From: Vanessa cardui
Taxonomy: Eukaryota; Arthropoda; Insecta; Lepidoptera; Nymphalidae
Reading direction: 5' to 3'
Assembly: GCF_905220365.1 (NCBI RefSeq)
Contig: NC_061136.1
Coordinates: 8,411,702 to 8,475,701, forward strand
Length of the DNA: 64,000 bases
In this document: positions 29,201 to 40,200 of the stretch, one piece after another
Position numbering within the stretch: position 1 is the first letter of the stretch
Layout of the letters: every line of letters begins with the position of its first letter
Translations under genes and position numbers: made by a program
Notes under the pieces: model-generated
The model's input: the letters and a program-made list of their open reading frames with translations, nothing else
Databases searched by the model: none
Told to the model about the DNA's origin: nothing

Positions 29201-32200
29201 ATAATCATGTTTTACAAAAAAAATTCATATAATTAATTACTAATTGTATACATGTTTGTGTAAGTACTATTTGTATTTGATAAAGCATTTGATAAAACGA
29301 TTTAATTCAAAAGGTACATTGACGATAAGGAGTTCCACATTGCAATTAATAGCTTTTAATTAATAAAGTATGTATTTCCTAGTTTTCAATCGACCTTAAT
29401 AATAAACCTAAATAAGCAAAGTCTCTATTTGTCGGTCTTATCTAATTTACGATAAACCAGGATAGTCTTTTCATTATGATTTGTATGACATAATCGCATT
29501 CCACATCTCGGTAATAAGTGGTCTTTACAATTTGACCTACATCATATATGTCTTTCCTCCTTATTTGATATATTGCATAAAGCTTGTCAGTCCACTAACG
29601 CCGTCCAAAATGGTTAAATTTTCTAAGGGTTATGCGTTACTAAGATTGAGTTGATTTAAAATATAAACATTTTCAGTTATTTTTATTATTTCCTTTAAAA
29701 TGTTTTTTATCATACATGTGTATTATCATATATATTATTTTATTACTGATATCGATCTCCAATGAGGTAATACACATTACACACACAATTTAATAATTTT
29801 AAGCTGTATAAAATTATGTTTTGTAGTGTTAAAAAAACCTTACAACACTTCAATACTTTTTTAATTCAGTTATTGGCAGGTTAGTTAACAGGAACAGCCC
29901 TAAGGCTTATATGTATTAAGTGAATAGACAAGTCAAATACCTATCCAATAAAAACTTACAGAATTATGTTGAGAAAAGGAAAGGAGTTTGAAGTTAGGTA
30001 GAAAGCATATATCGTAGAGACAAATTAATATCTGAACGCACGTTGCGTAACTTTATTAATATTATTATATTTTTTAAATAAAAAAAAAATAAAATGAAAC
30101 AAGTACATAAAAATATTATGTATTTAAATTACAATCTCTCTTGTGTCATTCGAAACGAGCATAATAAACAATTTATAAAACAATGGTCTAATATCGCCAA
30201 CGTAACAAACACGAAGCTGGAGGGCAAAGACACTACATTATCACAGTAACGAGAACAAGTGACTTTAATTGTGTTTATAGCATTAACGTGACACAATAGC
30301 AATGTAGCTACTGAGGTTTTACTGTCTTCACGCTACGAATATTCTGTCACTCTAAAACATATCACATATCTACGCTAAAACTAGGTTGATTAAAATTTTG
30401 AGTATTAATTAGAATAATTAATTTAAAAAACATACAGATGTTCTAGAGAATCATATTTATAATCTCTATGATATATCTTAAATAATGTTAAAAGTTAGCT
30501 TTATGGAACATATTCAAACTTTCTTTGTTTTAATTATTTTATTATATTTCAGAAACGCAATAACAGAAAACTCAATTGTTTTAATATAGAACAGTTAATC
30601 TTGATTACAATGATCAACAAACAATAGCATTAATTATATTTTTTCCGATTGAGTCGAGCAGTGGGAATTTGTTTGTCTGTTAATATTAGAGACATTATTA
30701 CCGTATTGAAAACAAAAACAACAAACGGCGGCGGCGTGGGAAATATGCTCCATATAAAGAGTTACTCAGGAAGCGTACTATGATCTTGTAAGTAACCCTT
30801 TTCATATTTACATCAAAACATCTGGATAACAATTAATATTATTATTATAACAATTACTATACTTTATATATTACTTATATACTACGCTAATTAAGTTTAA
30901 AGAATATATACATTAGTATAAATAAAAAAGAACCACATCGAGGTCAAAAAAGGTTTTCAAACTATTGAAGTCAAATAGTTTCTAATTTAATGATAATGTT
31001 GTATGTAAATAATAGTCTGAAAAAATGCCAGTCAGTTGCCGATAGTTAAAAAAACATTAAACCCGAAACTACGTTGATACGAAGAATTTTTCAGCAATGA
31101 TGATTCGAAGAATGTCTGTATTTCATATTTTAACAATAAGTGAAATTGATATGTCTATTCTAAAAAGTCTTCGAAATTACGTCATAAATTTTTTGCTATT
31201 AATTTTTAATAAGAGACGAAATGTCGACCTATCCCTAATTATAAAATATCAGGGTTTTATTAAATATTATAAAGCAAACAAAGTGAAAATTCTGTCTTTG
31301 TCAAACGTTATCGTAAAAATTAATGGAACTAATTATAAGGTAGCAATTAACATGGTTGCATGAGATCTATACGGTGCGACTTTTGTACCAGGTACGGTAA
31401 ACGGTGGATTCCTAGGAAAGTACGTGTTGTCACTGCTATCATTCGTTACAAAAGAAATTAAACGACTAAGGTCATCTTAATAAAGTATTTAATATATTTT
31501 TTTAACAAAGATCAAAGAATCTATCTGGTTTCTGTGTCATTCCTTATTTATCTATACTTCTATGCTAATATTATAAATGTGAAAGAAACTCTGTCTATTA
31601 GTCGTTACTGAACCGAATTTGACGATATTTTGTATGAAGCAAATTCGAACTTCAAGGTAAAAAAGTAGCCTAAGTCCTTCACATAGACTACTGTTTTGCC
31701 TAATATATCCAAACCCCTAAAACGCGAGCGAAGCCAATTTATAAATGTTTGACTTTTTGTTGCCTTTTTAAAGTATGTGTCACAATTATCTGAAAAAAAT
31801 CTTATAAGTTACGATGAACACACATTACATATTTAAATTCCATTATTGTGTAAGAAAAATCTGTAAGTATAACCGAGTTTATAAAAAGAAATGCAGGCAT
31901 TCGAAATTTTATAAAATGAGTAATCATTGACAATTATTGTGTAACTAACTAATTAAAGAATTAATCGATATTGATTAATGCTAAAAATGCATAGGTACCT
32001 TATTATGCACATGTATTCTTCCAAATGATTTGTGATGGAGATAAGTTTATAAATAGCACTTTAAAATTGTATCTATAAACAATAAACACACCTGTATCTA
32101 ACATTGAAGATTATCATATCACAAAGTGTCCTGTAAAAATGAGATATCGTAATGATAGCACAACAGTTCGAGTTACTCATACTTATAAACAGTATACATG

Positions 32201-35200
32201 TGTATTTTTTTAAATGTTTTTCTTTAAACATGATATTCACAGAATACATAAAATAAAAAAAAAATAGTAAATTGTCTTTGGGAAAATCTCTGTATATATA
32301 AGATTAATGACGAATATCATTGCGATAATAATTACGTACCTATATAGTGAATTAGTTGTTAAGCAAGACTAAACAGTTTGGAAGTAAAAAATAAATAAAA
32401 ACACATTTACAAAAGAAAGCCCTCTTATTTAAATGTAGGTAGTTTATTCTTAGATCTACCACCTACAAGTGATCTATTTGTAGTCGTACTAGCACGGTCA
32501 CCGTAACCTATTGCTAAATCCTAGCATCATATAATTATATGGCACAGAATTAAAAATATCAACAAATTCATTGCATTTCGCAACAGATTAAACATTTATA
32601 TTTATATCTTGAAATAAATATGATAAGCCGATAATTGCTGCTTTTATAAATCCTAACGATAATTCGCGAAAAATTCATTCATATTATCTGGATTACATTA
32701 TGAATTAATAATATTCCCAAAAAAAAAAAAAAAATTATTATGGTTTTCATTAAATGAAAAAAGTTTTCGTATTTTTAAAAGAGTTCACTGTATAATTTTA
32801 TTTTTCGTAAATTATTCAGAATCATTTATAGTGTCGACTATGTATCTAAAATTTATATTATGATTTATTTTTATCGTAGTATTAATAATGTAATATGTCA
32901 TTTTAAGCACTCCATTGATAACTGTAGATAAAACTTAAAACATTCTTATTTTTAATATTTATATTTTTTTAAAGTTGATCAAACATTGCATAGCATTCTG
33001 CGTGCTTAATTTTCTGACTACTACTTCTTTATCATGATACCTTAAGTTTTTGGAAACAAAACCATTTATTATAATTTGACCATAACAATTGTGGGTTAGT
33101 CTTATTAGAATAAACTTTAATTGTAGATATAATTCCAGTAATGCTGCCGCTTCTCACGATCATTGCATAAAATAAATAATCAAATTGATCTCACCGGTTC
33201 CGCTTAGGTCTTAGGTATTAATTTTAAAATGTGTGTTATATTTTTGACAATTCTTATTGCAATAATCCCATTTAATGCGTAATACTGAACAAATATTTAT
33301 TTAAATCTTTGATTTTTGTTTATAATGCCATAATAACCAACTCATGTGACATTATTTATTAATAATACTTATAAGTATCAGACGTTGCTGATAATGGAAA
33401 GTACAAATCGTTTACAATGGATGCGACCTGACAGATAAATTTATACTTTTATAAACTAGGGCATTCCTGTTAACCCTGATATAAGAGTTCTTGGTAACTT
33501 AACTAATTGCAGTTAAAGACATTTGTCTCCATAAAGCTAATTGGTCAATGCCCCCACGCGACTTTGAAGATGTAACATTGAAATGATATGTCCCTCTAAT
33601 AATTATATATACGTTTAATAAATTCAATACTGCATATACTATTCACATACAATACTGTAGGTACATTTTAAAATATACAAAAATAAGTTTTCCCGTACCG
33701 GGAATCGAACCCGAGCCTCCTGGGTGAAAGCCAGGTATCCTAGCCACTAGACCATACGGGAGATGTTATGATGGTCGAAAATTATAATCATTAACATCTT
33801 TTAAAATAAGTTGTAATTTTTATTATATATTATATCAATAAAATATTAAATAGTCAAGTTTTTTTATTATTATCCATAAATTATAAAGATTATTATTAAT
33901 ACTGTTTAAAAATATAAGTTTCTAATCAAACATTCGGCATAGATAACATATGTATATATGCTAAATGTCACTTTTACTATGTAGGTAACTAAAAAATGTT
34001 GATAGATGACATTTTTTAAGAATTGATTTTTTTTTAATGCATATGAAGCTTTGACTTCCGTATATATTGTCACGCACGAGGAAACTCGAGTGCTCCTTTA
34101 GGGGCTCTAAAGGGACAGACTGGGGTTGATACTGCTTAACAAATAACGGTCCCAAAAATTGGCTAAACTTGATGTGTTTCATGTGACTGTAATTGCTTTA
34201 CTTTATTTGAATACGAAAAATATTAATATTTCTCATAATTATGTTTATGAGTATATTTTCACATAAAAATTTAACGACTATTATTTTACACTAGATGTGC
34301 CCGCAAACATGTAGGCGTTTGAATTTAACAAAAAAAATATTATTGTAGCCTAAGTTACTCCTTATTATATCAGTTATCTGCCAGTGACAGTCCCGTCAAA
34401 ATTGGTCCAGCCGTTCCGGAGATTAGCCGGAATAAGCAAACAGACAGAGAAAAATTGTACAAAATGTTATTTTGGTATATGTATCATGTACACATATGCA
34501 TTGAGAAAAAAAGGACTATTTTAACATTATAAATAGACACTCCATTTTTATTATTGATAAGGGACCGTGTTTTGAGTCCTGGCTGACCGTTGATATAAAA
34601 ATAACTTTATCTCAATACGAACGGACAAACAATGAATGGCTTAAACTATAAGACAGAAAACCTTGAAACAAGTTGAACACTCTTGTACTGTAATGAAGAG
34701 GTCAGCTAAGATAGGCTTTCGCAATATTTTGATTTTAATGAGGCGACACACTCAATATTCAACATCGTCCTATTGGACCCTTACAAATAAATATATGTAT
34801 ATATGATATACATGTAAATGTATACGAGTACACGTTTTTGGGATTGGTTCCGCCTTTAATAAGCAGGAATTCTTATTTACGCAACTATTAGTAAGTTGTT
34901 ACAACTTTAACAAATAAGTAAAGATAAGTAACAGTCAAAGCTTCGTGCGCGAATATTTATATATAAAGTAAAATAAGACTTTGAAAGTGAAATATTAAAT
35001 TTGTAGATACTGAATGATGCGTCCTCTTTGTCCATACTGTGCTAATAAAAGACGTATTCCGCCCACACTGTGAATTTTTTTTAAGAGTTTAGTCAAGTCG
35101 GATTATTAGACTCAAGCTACCGCTATACAGCAATACTTAATATTGTTGTGTTCCGATTTGTTACTTTTTTTCGATGTTCGAGTTTTATCCCGGAATGGTT

Positions 35201-36731
35201 CTTTCTAATACCTATGGTAAAGATCAGATTATGAGATTCGGATTCGGACAATGGAACTCTTCATTAATATCAACACATCAACCGCGAAGACCGTTTTTTT
35301 ATTACTTTATACCTACTATTGAAGATGAGTATTAAGATATTTGTTTTTAAAGTTATCAAATATTAAATACCTACTACTCAAATACTCAATTAATATAATT
35401 TTAAAGGACCGGCAACTCTTTTCATTAACATGGCTGAAACTAAAATTTTGAATTTTGATTTTTTGTGTTTTACTTATGTTAATTACAACGATATTTCTCA
35501 TAATATTTCTACAGTGTTTTTATATATTACTCTACAAAAATAACTTCTACAAAAAGGTTTAAAAAAACTATTGTGTATTAAATTCTAGTGTTTTGTACAA
35601 TAATGACAACAGGAACATTAAAACGTATTCTAGACCATACGTTTTTGAAATATTATTTGAATGTATGTATAGAATATCTTTTTATAATTAAAATAGGAAG
35701 AAAAAGTGCAACCTCACGTACAAAGTGAATGCATAATGATAAGCCATGAGATATAGATATACTAAATAACTTTATCACTAGATTAGTACTATCACCAGCA
35801 CGAAGCGGGAGCAAAATATCAGATTAATCGTTTGATTGAATCATGATTAAAACTCGATTGCAAGACTTGACCGACACATAAGTACCAAAAGTAAAAATTT
35901 TAAATGAATCAAACGTGTTGAGATAAGTGTAAATAAATTTATTGAATTTGACAAAAAAAAAATCATTTTTTATTCTTGTATTTTTAAGGGGCCTTTAATG
36001 GCAGCCTATATGTCGTTACACGCTAAATACAATCAAAAAGAGTAAGACTAAATCAGTTTGATAGAATTAGTAACGTTTTCACAAAAGTCTGTTTAGAAAT
36101 GGAATAAATAAGATAAGTTCTATATAAGGCGTCTAAAACTTCGACATTCTCATTGATTTTCTTTTATATATTTTATATTTATATATGACTGATCCTATAG
36201 GAGACTTAAAGTAGCGTAATAATATTATGTCATATAATAAAGCTATGTAGCTATATTTAATCAATAACATTTTCATTATATTATGGGTACTAGATTTTGT
36301 TCAACTAGAATTCACATTTCTACTTTTAACAGTTATTTTAAAATTTTTTTTAGAAATGTAAGTGAAAACAATAGGTCTCGCGTCAAACGATCTCCCACCC
36401 ACAGCCCTCGCCAGTCATCCTCCTCAAATCCAGCCTCACCAGAGTAACTTACATACGCTTTGGTAGTCAAAAGTTTCGTAACAAAAGAATGTTTACGTTT
36501 ATTTTTCAAATATAATTCGAATTAAATAACATTCATTGGTCTCAACATATTACTGAATGTCTAATTTTATTTTATTTAAAACCTCTCTTAACATGTATTC
36601 CTTGATTATCTTTCTAATTAAGAAAACCGGAAAATCATATTGAGGTAATAACAGTAATGATTAACTAAAATACCTGTGTTATGTTTTTCTACGCATCTTT
36701 CTGCAGCCTGTGAATTATTCACCTCCGCCAT
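2231..36731 (-). CDS. tau: Microtubule-associated protein tau (five-repeat insect tau)
   Basis: Coding exons, 5' to 3' on the minus strand: 36731-36674, 6653-5220, 5088-5045, 4941-4782, 4663-4455, 4357-4172, 2893-2723, 2308-2231. All joins keep phase and give 779 aa. The N-terminus is MAEVNNSQAAERCVEKHNT, followed by a proline/glutamine/serine-rich projection region (about residues 20-510), the short DGDNDSGVDESTQGN exon, a Lys/Ser-rich segment, and five tau repeats (about 566-754) with KSKIGS, QSKVGS and K/T-PGGG signatures. The tail ends in DENLNQQAC. Tau binds and stabilises microtubules, mainly in axons, and KxGS sites are the usual MARK/PAR-1 targets. The first coding exon joins the large exon across about 30 kb; its phase-1 donor fits the acceptor before 6653. 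Further alternative exons may lie in that intron. The start lies in the exon after a non-coding exon; the family call is near certain, the exact N-terminal structure less so. Confidence 0.95.
8893..8945 (-). other. Candidate cassette exon of tau (53 nt)
   Basis: Minus strand: a strong acceptor (gtttttttgctccag) ends at 8946 and a good donor (CGG followed by gtaagc) follows 8893. Joined to the first coding exon (phase 1), it reads open for 17 codons and ends in phase 0. That matches an alternative acceptor (gccaag, exon from 6660) in front of the large tau exon, rather than the phase-1 acceptor at 6653. An in-frame ATG also lies inside it. The encoded residues (FAIVNIMEQIPNNHINR) do not resemble tau that I know, so this rests on splice signals and phase only. 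Confidence 0.25.
11897..11982 (+). promoter_or_regulatory. Promoter of nested gene: TATA box, AP-1 site, UPRE/CRE-like sites
   Basis: TATAAAA at 11976-11982 lies upstream of the two-exon plus-strand gene. A perfect AP-1 site (TGACTCA, 11962-11968) is 7 bp upstream of it. TGACGTGG at 11930-11937 matches the ATF6/XBP1 unfolded-protein-response element and also contains a CRE half-site. GGCGTCAT at 11897-11904 is a second ATF/CREB-like site. The region is GC-richer than its surroundings. The combination suggests a stress- or stimulus-inducible promoter; that is inference. Confidence 0.55.
12068..12632 (+). CDS. Small proline-rich protein, nested in the tau intron on the opposite strand
   Basis: Exons 12068-12140 and 12406-12632 join in frame to give 99 aa. 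The first ATG after the TATA box is at 12068. The exon-1 donor is ACAAG followed by gtaatt, and the exon-2 acceptor is ttctcag. A downstream in-frame ATG at 12411 would give a 73-aa form and has the better context. The protein is hydrophilic with no signal peptide or membrane segment. Its C-terminal half is proline-rich (PPMLHLTPS, NPWLLKPQ, EIPPTPPPQ) and it ends ASFFQQRIG. AATAAA lies at 13048-13053. I do not recognise the family. TATA box, phased intron and poly(A) signal together argue for a real gene; the run of prolines suggests SH3/WW-type or other linear-motif binding, which is inference. The gene runs antisense to tau. Confidence 0.72.
12633..17079. other. Nested-gene 3' UTR and tau intron
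   Basis: The 3' UTR of the nested gene probably runs to just past 13053. The rest is AT-rich tau intron with one candidate tau microexon (15791-15768). A GC-richer stretch at about 15840-15955 is not explained by any reading frame I could support. No other gene or repeat was identified. Confidence 0.55.
15768..15791 (-). other. Candidate 24-nt tau microexon
   Basis: Minus strand: acceptor ttttattatatcag, 24 nt, then a donor CTCAG followed by gtgagt. Entered from the phase-1 donor of the tau N-terminal exon it reads VSVFRGIS and leaves in phase 1, so it could be included or skipped without changing the frame of the large tau exon (acceptor at 6653). Both splice sites are close to consensus. 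There is no homology evidence. Confidence 0.35.
17080..17341 (+). mobile_element. tRNA-derived SINE (type B), 5' truncated
   Basis: Starts inside the pol III B box (gggttcaagccc) and runs through the SINE body to a (TTG)n-like tail. It is a diverged copy of the element seen in full at 58547-58853. Its CAGCAGTGGGAATTTACAGG block before the tail is the most conserved part. Confidence 0.8.
18243..18440 (+). repeat. LINE-like 3' fragment
   Basis: Contains the block 'cttcatactaaattccatca ... attcggttcagtgattta ... gacagacac ... ttactttcacattcaa', also found at 54565-54755 (plus) and 31557-31740 (minus). Blocks of this type are common in lepidopteran genomes; I assign it to a LINE-like 3' end from general resemblance only. 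Confidence 0.5.
19285..19594. mobile_element. MITE, copy 1 (about 310 bp)
   Basis: Begins CAATGATGTTTTAGTAAACA and ends with the complementary TGTTTATTAGAATATCATTG, a terminal inverted repeat of roughly 25 bp with mismatches. It closely matches the element at 59754-60058 over its whole length, including an internal near-palindrome centred on AATTGGGACG. No clear target duplication remains here. Confidence 0.75.
20210..20455 (+). mobile_element. tRNA-derived SINE (type A, Metulj-like), copy 1
   Basis: The head has pol III promoter boxes: A box tggtcgagtggtg and B box gggttcgattcc, as in a tRNA. A body with GTTGTCTTGGGTCTGGGTG follows, and the tail is a run of TTTA units. Nearly identical to 63383-63615. 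It resembles Metulj SINEs of Heliconius from memory. It is not a functional tRNA gene because the cloverleaf is not conserved. Confidence 0.85.
20605..20693 (+). repeat. Dispersed repeat, copy 1
   Basis: Shares 'taccattact.acaataaat', 'gcaatctaagc' and 'aaataaccgtagtcaatgtcg' in order and spacing with 21755-21836, about 1.1 kb away in the same orientation. Family unknown. Confidence 0.55.
21755..21836 (+). repeat. Dispersed repeat, copy 2
   Basis: Same orientation and content as 20605-20693. It ends about 20 bp before the hAT-like element at 21856. Confidence 0.55.
21856..22158. mobile_element. Non-autonomous hAT-like element (about 300 bp)
   Basis: The left end CAGAGTCGGATTTAAAGG and right end CCTAAATCCGGCCCTG are diverged inverted repeats of the CAGGGCCGGATTTAGG type, typical of hAT elements. 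Further in, both arms carry inverted GTGGAGGCC(C)C blocks. Flanks tatataca and tatatata fit a diverged 8-bp target duplication. No transposase frame is present. Confidence 0.65.
22318..22470 (+). repeat. Lepidopteran interspersed repeat fragment
   Basis: Contains 'aatatttgttacagcgtcat', 'ggtgaccacttacaggtggc' and 'cccatatgctcgtccgcc', blocks I associate with a very common lepidopteran interspersed repeat. A related piece lies at 55722-55835. Class not certain. Confidence 0.5.
23349..23551 (-). mobile_element. tRNA-derived SINE (type B), head missing
   Basis: Reverse-orientation copy of the type B body with the 'cagcctgtaaatttcccact' end on the left. It stops at 'cgagcacgcgatgaatt', before the tRNA-like head. 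Diverged, so an older insertion. Confidence 0.75.
24046..24078. repeat. Perfect 13-bp inverted repeat
   Basis: AAATTATTTGTGA, a 7-nt spacer (cgaaaaa), then the exact complement. Both arms are AT-rich. It may be a MITE relic; no further structure was seen. Confidence 0.5.
26455..26495. repeat. Perfect 18-bp hairpin
   Basis: ATCAGGTCGTCGTAATAC, a 5-nt loop (atact), then the exact reverse complement of the arm. It is GC-richer than its flanks and pairing does not extend beyond these arms. No TE ends or promoter are recognised around it. Confidence 0.7.
27073..27187 (+). mobile_element. tRNA-derived SINE (type B), 3' fragment
   Basis: Only the last ~115 bp of the element: 'cattggaacagcgtggtgga' through 'gggaatttacaggctgttgt', ending in TTG repeats. 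Confidence 0.75.
28606..28770 (-). repeat. LINE-like fragment
   Basis: 'attgctgaacggatttaaat' followed by 'ttttggcacggagataggtc' and 'gaaagagataggctcccttt' is the kind of block seen in degraded insect LINE or Helitron remnants. The assignment is by general resemblance only, and so is the strand. Confidence 0.35.
31557..31740 (-). repeat. LINE-like 3' fragment (reverse)
   Basis: The reverse complement carries 'tttgcttcatacaaaatatc', 'aaattcggttcagtaacgac' and 'ttctttcacatttataatat', the same block order as at 18243 and 54565. Confidence 0.5.
33690..33761 (-). tRNA. tRNA-Glu (anticodon UUC)
   Basis: 72 nt, no intron. The acceptor stem TCCCGTA pairs with TACGGGA, followed by discriminator A. 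The A box is TGGTCTAGTGGCTAGGAT and the B box GGTTCGATTCC. The anticodon arm CCTGG-CTTTCAC-CCAGG presents UUC. A T5 run within 12 nt downstream (minus strand) should terminate pol III. It closely follows the eukaryotic tRNA-Glu consensus. It lies in the tau large intron, in the same direction as tau. Confidence 0.97.
33762..36673. other. Tau intron, 5' end
   Basis: AT-rich intron sequence. At about 34288-34470 there is a degraded LINE-like piece ('tgtagcctaagttactcc', 'gtcaaaattggtccagcc', 'gcaaacagacagaga'). Nothing else could be supported. Confidence 0.5.
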
Positions 36732-37145
36732 ATTTCAAGTTTGGATCACGACAAAATCACCTGAAAAAGAATTATCGTTTAAATTTTTATTTATCTAATG
36801 CGCGTCAAAAATAATTAGAAAAGAAAACTTTGTTTCTGTCAGACACGAAATATTCAATTTCTGAGCACAAAATTGTATAATTTCAGTATTTATATTATAT
36901 GCCCAGTTTTTAATTGTCACAATTTAGGCTTTAAAATCATCTTTATTTTAAGTAACGAAAACAACACTGCGACAAATTCACATTATGTGTAATGCCAAGT
37001 CTTATGTTGTTACTCTAATCGCTTACGTATTATTATTCCTTTGTTTTCGATTTTTTTTTTTGTATTAAATAATATTCTTTAATAAATTTCAACTTACTTT
37101 TATTTAATATAAACCGTTTATCACGTTATCACTGTAATCACTCAC

Positions 37146-37240
37146 TTGTAAACACGGCTTCGAACTGCGAGACACACACTCGCGGACAGGATTTGAATAC
37201 TGCGCCGTCGAGCAACTACTACGCTTGAGAATTAATTCGG
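37146..37240 (-). promoter_or_regulatory. tau: Tau non-coding first exon and putative promoter region
   Basis: On the minus strand a consensus donor (TTTACAA followed by gtgagt) sits at 37146/37145. It ends a CpG-rich stretch running back to about 37240, the only GC-rich patch upstream of the coding exon. It would splice to the acceptor (tctttttcag) before 36760, where the second exon (36760-36674) has 29 nt of leader and then the ATG at 36731 with A at -3. No TATA box is evident; the transcription start is not determined. Confidence 0.5.
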
Positions 37241-40200
37241 AGCCGGAAAACGTAATGGTGTTGCCAGTTCTGTTTTATTAATTCCCACGTTGTTTATTTT
37301 TTTTTTGTTCTTTTTTTTACTTATGTATTTTTTTAATTATTGAAGCCTATAGATGTATTTATCTCAGAAAGAAGGTCTTTTTATTACGTGTTTATTATAT
37401 TACCTCATATAAGCTGATATTTTTTAATAACGAATTAATTAGAAAATAATTTTAATAATAAAAAAATATATTTAAAGGCAATCAAATAGTCAAAATATTT
37501 AATAAAATAAATGGTTGCAACTCCTAGCATACCTACCTTAAAGCCAGTAAGCAATTTTTAATGGATTTCACGTGAAAATAAAATTGTAGTTGATTGGTTC
37601 AATTTCCCCGAATTTTTAATAGACCTTGTATATGAACACACTTTATTACAGCTTCTCTCTTCGAGAACGTATCCGAACGAAACCGAGCGCGCCCGATTAC
37701 GCTATTGATGCTGACAAACATTTTCCGCGCCATTTTCTACGTGCAACGATAGTATTGTTTCGAAAGGATCGTTTTCGTTTTTAATACAGTAAAATGAGGC
37801 CTTAACATATACTCATATCACACAAAAAAAGGAACGTTGTCTCATTGATTTCCTCCGAAATGCTTTAATTAATTCTAACTGTCCGTTGGATTATGTACAT
37901 AATATTCTCTTTGCCTAAGACGGTAAATTATATTATGATTGATGGAAAAAATTACCGTCAGAAATTTACTCATGGAAAATGTACTCGTCGATAAATATTA
38001 CCTACATTTCTGGGCTCGGAAAGTGACAACATATTATTTATTATAAACATATTTTATTTTATCTTGCTACAAAGTTACTTCTATAATTAAAATTACACCA
38101 TACTCAGATTATTATTTTCAGTTATAAATTGTTATCTTATCTCAAACAAGATTTATATTGATATAATGTTGTTTGATAAAATGCGTGCTCACGAGCACAA
38201 AGACCTCATTACATACGCCAACATCTACATAATAAATTCTTAGCTAAAACGTTAAGCAATAACCACTCCCACACCCCATAAAACTGCATCACTCGTAATT
38301 GTTAAGTAGTTTTAGTTTTAATTCAGATGTTCGAAAACTCTTTGTTTATAGGGCTTTGCGCGTGCCCGACTGATGGGTTTGTTTTTATTATATTTAAGTT
38401 CCGAAGCTTAATATTTCTAAGTGCCTATGGGCGGCAGTGACCACTTACCATAATTTCGTTTTTTTGCGAGTCTGACTACTATTAATTTAAAATACATATA
38501 ATAATTAATAAATACATATAAAAATAAAAAATAATTAAAAATAAATACTTACCATTTCATCAACCTATTCGTTTCAACGGCCTCGTTGGTCTGGTCGCTA
38601 GTAGCTGCAGATTCCATGTTCCCGGGTTCAATTTGGATAGTAAAATAAGTCACTTGGTTTCCATCGACGAATTATGAATGTAAAAGAAAAGTGACCACTT
38701 GCGCTTTCACTCATAATAAGGTACTAGTTACTACCGTATAATATAATAAGTCACAGTTAATATATTTTTCAGAAAAAAAATATTCGTTTCTTTACATTAA
38801 TCTAACCAAAAAATAGTATTCGTGAGTAATGTAAGCGTAGGTATAAAATACGACATTCCCCTTCCAACGATCGTAAAGTGAAGTAATTAGACGAAAGCAA
38901 GCTGCTAAAACATTTTTTTGTGAAACAAAGCATATCTTACGTGGAGACGGTCGAGACGAATTTCGAAATCTGTTATCCTAACGCATACAAGCTCAAGTTG
39001 AGTACAAAACAAATCTGAGACAGATGCATCAGTGTGCTAACAGTGTCGCCGTAAAACCCTTCGCTGTGGATTAAGTACTAATCCTTCTTCTGTTCCACTT
39101 ATGTGGTACGAAATCTTGGTAGATTTATGTGGGAGAAATTTAACATAAATATATGTATATTTAATATTTTTTAATAACTTCTCGCTTTTGCTTTTTAAGT
39201 TCATATTTTCTATGTACTCAGCGTTGCATCGCAAGGGTGAGTATGAAAGGGGCACGGGCGCCCAATTCATGGTACGTTTTAAAAACTTGTTTCATTAAAA
39301 CATATAGGGGAGTATAGGTGGAATAAAGAGTGAGAATTTCATCACAGTATATTATTTTTAATAATTGCACAGGACGGGAGAATGTCACGCTGGTGTAATA
39401 ACTCGAAACATATTTTAGTCACATATACATTAAATAAATACTAGTGGATCTCACGCAAAAATTAGCGTTCTTTTTTTAATTTTATTTTTCAGGACTGTTG
39501 GACTGGAAATTGTAAGAAAATTGAAATCGCAATTAATAGTCCTTTTTAATTTTCTGCACATCTACGTCTGTTCTTCAAAATGAGACCATAACCGACATAA
39601 TTATGTTCAGCTGTCGTTTCATGATCACTGGGACAAAAAACGGCTTACGCTATTTATGTGAACCACGTTCTATAACCACTGGGCTATCTCGGTTTCTTTA
39701 GGAGCTACAGTATCTGACTGTAATATAAAAGTTTAAGAAACTTTTCGTGGCATTTGGATAGGCTTAGGTTTCTAGCCGTCCACATACTGAAATGTCGAGC
39801 AATCCACTCTGTCTGCAAGTGGCAAGCTATTTGTATAGCTTGTAATAGTACTACGATTGCACATATTTTGGAATATATAATAATCTATTAAATAACGTAA
39901 ATCAGTATAAATAGCAGACTAATGCTGTTTTCATGTAAAATTATTACTAAGATAATGGCATCTTGATTGATTTTATTAGAAGCTAAGTTAGCGTTCCCTG
40001 AGCCTGGATAAAATTCAATGTTAATAGGAAAACTGGCAGCCTAATTAAATAGAACACTGCCAAGTAGATGATCGTAGATGTTTGGATAACCTGCAGTTGC
40101 CTCGTGCTTTTTGCCCGGAGAAGGAACCCTTTAAGCCCTCGGAAGTATATTGGTAACATTATTTTTCTCCTCATCACATGTTTCATACTCGGTCTCCATA

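Larger units (their letters stand above)
17342..33689. other. Tau intron, repeat-bearing central part
   Basis: Sixteen kilobases of AT-rich intron without a supported gene. It carries SINE, MITE and LINE-like fragments listed separately (18243-18440, 19285-19594, 20210-20455, 20605-20693, 21755-22158, 22318-22470, 23349-23551, 27073-27187, 28606-28770, 31557-31740). It also has hairpins at 24046-24078 and 26455-26495 and an 11-bp inverted pair (AGCGCCATCTA at 23888-23898 and its complement at 23958-23968). A GC-richer patch at 20984-21110 is unexplained. Confidence 0.55.
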
